64,000 nucleotides of DNA from Oceanobacillus neutriphilus (GTDB taxonomy: Bacteria; Bacillota; Bacilli; Bacillales; Amphibacillaceae). The DNA lies in assembly GCF_014645515.1 (NCBI RefSeq), contig NZ_BMLW01000001.1:558001-622000 (forward strand), read 5' to 3'. Of the stretch, positions 61,707 to 64,000 are shown piece after piece. Each line of letters starts with the position of its first letter. Position 1 is the stretch's first letter. Below the pieces are notes generated by a model, which was not told where the DNA came from, ran no database searches, and saw only the letters and a list, made by a program, of their open reading frames with translations. A program made the translations under genes and the position numbers.

Positions 61707-63878
61707 TTGAAAAAGCAGCATTTGGAAGACTTATTAAAACAAATGACGATCGATGAAAAAATCGGTCAACTATCACAACTCGCTACTCCTTTTTTTAAAG
61801 GTTCTACTGAAAGCGGTAAAATAACTGGTCCATTAGAACAACTGAATATTTCTGATGACTTAGTAAAAAACACTGGTTCTGTACTAGGTGCTTCTGGAGC
61901 AAAGGAAATTCGAAATATCCAGGAACAACATTTAAAGGATCATCGATTAAGTATTCCTTTATTGTTTATGTCCGATATCATCCATGGTTACGAAACAATT
62001 TTCCCCGTCCCTCTAGGAATAGGGTCATCATGGGATATAGAATTAGCAGAAAAAAGTGCAGAAATTGCAGCAAAAGAAAGCGCAGTTTCGGGTATTCATG
62101 TGACATTTGCTCCGATGGTCGATTTAGTTAGAGATCCACGCTGGGGGCGTGTAATGGAATCTACAGGGGAAGATTCTTATTTAAATAGCGAATTTGCTAA
62201 AGCTCAGGTTAGAGGCTTTCAAGGAGAAGATTTAACGAAGGATCTTCATCGCTTAGCTGCATGTGTGAAACATTTTGCTGCATATGGAGCTGCTGAAGCT
62301 GGAAGAGATTATAATACAGTGAACATGTCTGAACGGCAATTAAGAGAAATTTATTTACCAGCATTTCAAGCTGCTTTAGATGCTGGCAGTAAACTTGTAA
62401 TGACCTCCTTTAATACAGTTGATGGAATTCCCGCAACAGGTAATAAAAAACTGATGCGTGATATTCTACGTGATGAATGGGGCTTTGATGGAGTAACCAT
62501 TACTGACTGGGGCGCACTTAAAGAACTCATCCCCCATGGGGTTGCAGAGGATGAAAGTGAAGCTGCATATAAAGCAATTCAAGCGGGTGTAGATATTGAA
62601 ATGATGACAACCTGTTATCCTGATCACTTGAAAAATCTTATCGAAAACAAGGAAGTCGAAGAAGAACTTCTTAATGATGCAGTGCGCCGAATCTTACAAT
62701 TAAAAAATGAATTAGGTTTATTTGAAAATCCATATCGTGGTTTAAGCGAGGAAAATGAAGAAAAAGTTATTTTAAATGAGGAACATCGTAAAGTTGCAAA
62801 AGAACTTGCGGCAAAATCATGCGTATTATTACAAAACAACAATAATACCTTGCCAATTAACACTTCACAAAAAGTTGCATTAATTGGCCCTTTCGCTGAA
62901 AATAATGACATTCTTGGCCCTTGGTCTTGGAAAGGAAATAAGGATATAGCTGTCACCTTAACGAAGGGAATAGAAAAAAGATTAAATAACAAAAATCAAT
63001 TCATTGTGGCAAAAGGCTCTGAAATAGAATCTATTACAAAAGAACAGCTACAAAATGCAATTTCAGCTGCTGAACAATCTGATATTATCGTATTAGCATT
63101 AGGTGAACATTCTGATATGAGTGGTGAGGCTGGTTCACGTTCGAATATTAAATTACCAGATGCTCAGCTGCAATTAGTTGATGAAATTTATCAATTAGGC
63201 AAACCAACTGTTGCTGTTTTATTTAATGGCAGGCCGCTTGATTTACATGGTGTATTTGATAAAACAGATGCAGTATTAGAAGCATGGTTCCCTGGGACAG
63301 AGGGCGGAACAGCTATAACTGAAATTTTATATGGTGATGTGAATCCATCTGGAAAATTATCGATGTCCTTCCCTTATTCCGTTGGCCAAGTCCCAGTTTA
63401 CTATAATCATTATAATACCGGGCGGCCGCAGGGAGCATCAGATGCGCAAGTACGGTATGTATCACAATTTTTAGATATACCAAACGAGCCTTTATTTCCT
63501 TTTGGATATGGTTTAAGCTATACAACATTTTCTTATCAAAATATGAGACTTTCCGCACCTGGTATCACACCTGACGATACGCTACAAGTAAAAATCACTG
63601 TTAAAAACACAGGAAAAATTGCTGGCGATGAAACAGTTCAATTATACGTTCGTGATATGGTTGGCGAAGTTGTCCGGCCATTAAAAGAATTAAAAGGGTT
63701 TAAAAAAATTCATCTCAAACCACAAGAAGAAATGGATGTCACTTTTGAATTAACGGAAAAGCAATTACGTTATTACCATTCTGACCTAAATTATGACAGT
63801 GATAATGGCAAATTTGAAGTTTACGTTGGACCAAACAGCAAAGAAGTACACACGCTTTCTTTCACATTAACAAAATAA
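61707..63878 (+). CDS. Glycoside hydrolase family 3 beta-glycosidase, BglX-like
   Basis: About 723 residues; barrel, sandwich and fibronectin III-like domains in BglX order. Nucleophile Asp in VTITDWGALKEL (near residue 270), CVKHFAAYGAAEAGRDYNTV for substrate binding, SMSFPYSVGQVPVYYNHYNTG. There is no signal peptide, so it is cytoplasmic, hydrolysing oligosaccharides taken up by the ABC transporter. I place the start at TTG 61707, because AGGAG (61695-61699) is spaced 7 nt from it; that same AGGAG lies inside the reading frame of the ATG at 61692, which has no ribosome-binding site of its own. It shares fold and length, but not fine sequence, with the GH3 at 47934-50066. Confidence 0.92.
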   Translation: MKKQHLEDLLKQMTIDEKIGQLSQLATPFFKGSTESGKITGPLEQLNISDDLVKNTGSVLGASGAKEIRNIQEQHLKDHRLSIPLLFMSDIIHGYETIFPVPLGIGSSWDIELAEKSAEIAAKESAVSGIHVTFAPMVDLVRDPRWGRVMESTGEDSYLNSEFAKAQVRGFQGEDLTKDLHRLAACVKHFAAYGAAEAGRDYNTVNMSERQLREIYLPAFQAALDAGSKLVMTSFNTVDGIPATGNKKLMRDILRDEWGFDGVTITDWGALKELIPHGVAEDESEAAYKAIQAGVDIEMMTTCYPDHLKNLIENKEVEEELLNDAVRRILQLKNELGLFENPYRGLSEENEEKVILNEEHRKVAKELAAKSCVLLQNNNNTLPINTSQKVALIGPFAENNDILGPWSWKGNKDIAVTLTKGIEKRLNNKNQFIVAKGSEIESITKEQLQNAISAAEQSDIIVLALGEHSDMSGEAGSRSNIKLPDAQLQLVDEIYQLGKPTVAVLFNGRPLDLHGVFDKTDAVLEAWFPGTEGGTAITEILYGDVNPSGKLSMSFPYSVGQVPVYYNHYNTGRPQGASDAQVRYVSQFLDIPNEPLFPFGYGLSYTTFSYQNMRLSAPGITPDDTLQVKITVKNTGKIAGDETVQLYVRDMVGEVVRPLKELKGFKKIHLKPQEEMDVTFELTEKQLRYYHSDLNYDSDNGKFEVYVGPNSKEVHTLSFTLTK

Positions 63879-63897
63879 CAAAAGCAGGTGAGCATGA

Positions 63898-64000
63898 ATG
63901 ACATGGAAAGATACATTAATCACAATAAAAGCAAATGATCTCCATTTCACCTTTCATCAAAGCGGAGATATTTATGAAATCACACATGGAGATACATTAA
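63898..64000 (+). CDS. Start of an unidentified gene, cut by the window end
   Basis: AGGTGAG precedes ATG 63898 by about 5 nt; the frame runs open to the window end (MTWKDTLITIKANDLHFTF and onward). Only 34 codons are visible, too few to name. It lies 20 bp after the GH3 gene in the same direction, so it is probably another gene of the glycoside operon. An overlapping ATG at 63894 closes after 14 codons. Confidence 0.5.
   Translation, partial: MTWKDTLITIKANDLHFTFHQSGDIYEITHGDTL

Noticed and set aside
63894..63938. 14-codon frame from ATG 63894 as a leader peptide
   Set aside because: It overlaps the better-placed ATG 63898 frame and has no further support.
1..64000. CRISPR arrays, tRNA or rRNA genes, prophage
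   Set aside because: No regularly spaced repeats, cloverleaf or rRNA-like sequence, integrase or phage structural genes were seen.

Overview
The window is chromosomal DNA from a low-GC Gram-positive bacterium, most likely a Bacillaceae-type Firmicute of the Oceanobacillus/Virgibacillus kind. The assignment is an inference from strong GGAGG ribosome-binding sites, frequent TTG and GTG starts, SigA-like TTGACx-N17-TATAAT promoters, many phosphotransferase (PTS) systems, a LicT-type antiterminator and lipoprotein-anchored binding proteins. No rRNA, tRNA, CRISPR array, prophage or intact insertion sequence was seen. The content is a string of scavenging operons for peptides and glycosides, each with its own regulator. 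The first 13 kb look visibly richer in GC than the rest.

Region 1 (1-13160, all minus strand) is one long peptide operon: oppABCDF, three M24 (Xaa-Pro type) peptidases, one M20 dipeptidase, an XRE-cupin regulator, a DapA-family lyase and a D-amino-acid-oxidase-family flavoenzyme cut by the window edge. Proline peptidases next to a DAO-family oxidase and a DapA-family enzyme fit uptake and breakdown of proline/hydroxyproline-rich peptides such as collagen fragments (inference). A good promoter and a nested palindromic operator precede oppA.

Region 2 (13540-20250, minus) is a PTS operon controlled by antitermination. It runs EIIA, LicT-like antiterminator, EIIBC, a NodB-like deacetylase, a BtpA/SgcQ-family TIM barrel and an ADP-ribosylglycohydrolase-family protein, behind a promoter, RAT site and terminator. 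The substrate is unknown; this is the least explained functional unit. An MFS transporter (20409-21593) and decayed coding traces follow.

Region 3 (22253-30605) combines a GH38 alpha-mannosidase, split fructose-type PTS IIB/IIC/IIA and an unusually long mannose-6-phosphate isomerase. They are divergent from a PRD-containing activator, with 21-bp-spaced direct repeats between. The set resembles the E. coli MngAB mannosylglycerate pathway. Region 4 (31266-39260) holds an MgtC-like protein, a phosphoesterase, a second peptide transporter (order D-F-A-B-C) and an Lrp/AsnC regulator.

Region 5 (40172-45411, plus) is MlrC-type M81 peptidase, LysR regulator, PTS IIBCA and a NagB-like isomerase with one changed active-site residue; an IS21 remnant follows. 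Region 6 (46526-51015) is PTS IIBC plus GH3 glycosidase with a divergent AraC regulator. After a truncated transporter and a tandem-duplicated AhpD-like protein, region 7 (52386-56823) is a cellobiose-type PTS with a GH1 enzyme and a divergent GntR regulator. Region 8 (57296-end) is a sugar ABC importer with a LacI regulator, divergent from a second GH3 gene; two matching LacI-type operators lie in the shared promoter region.
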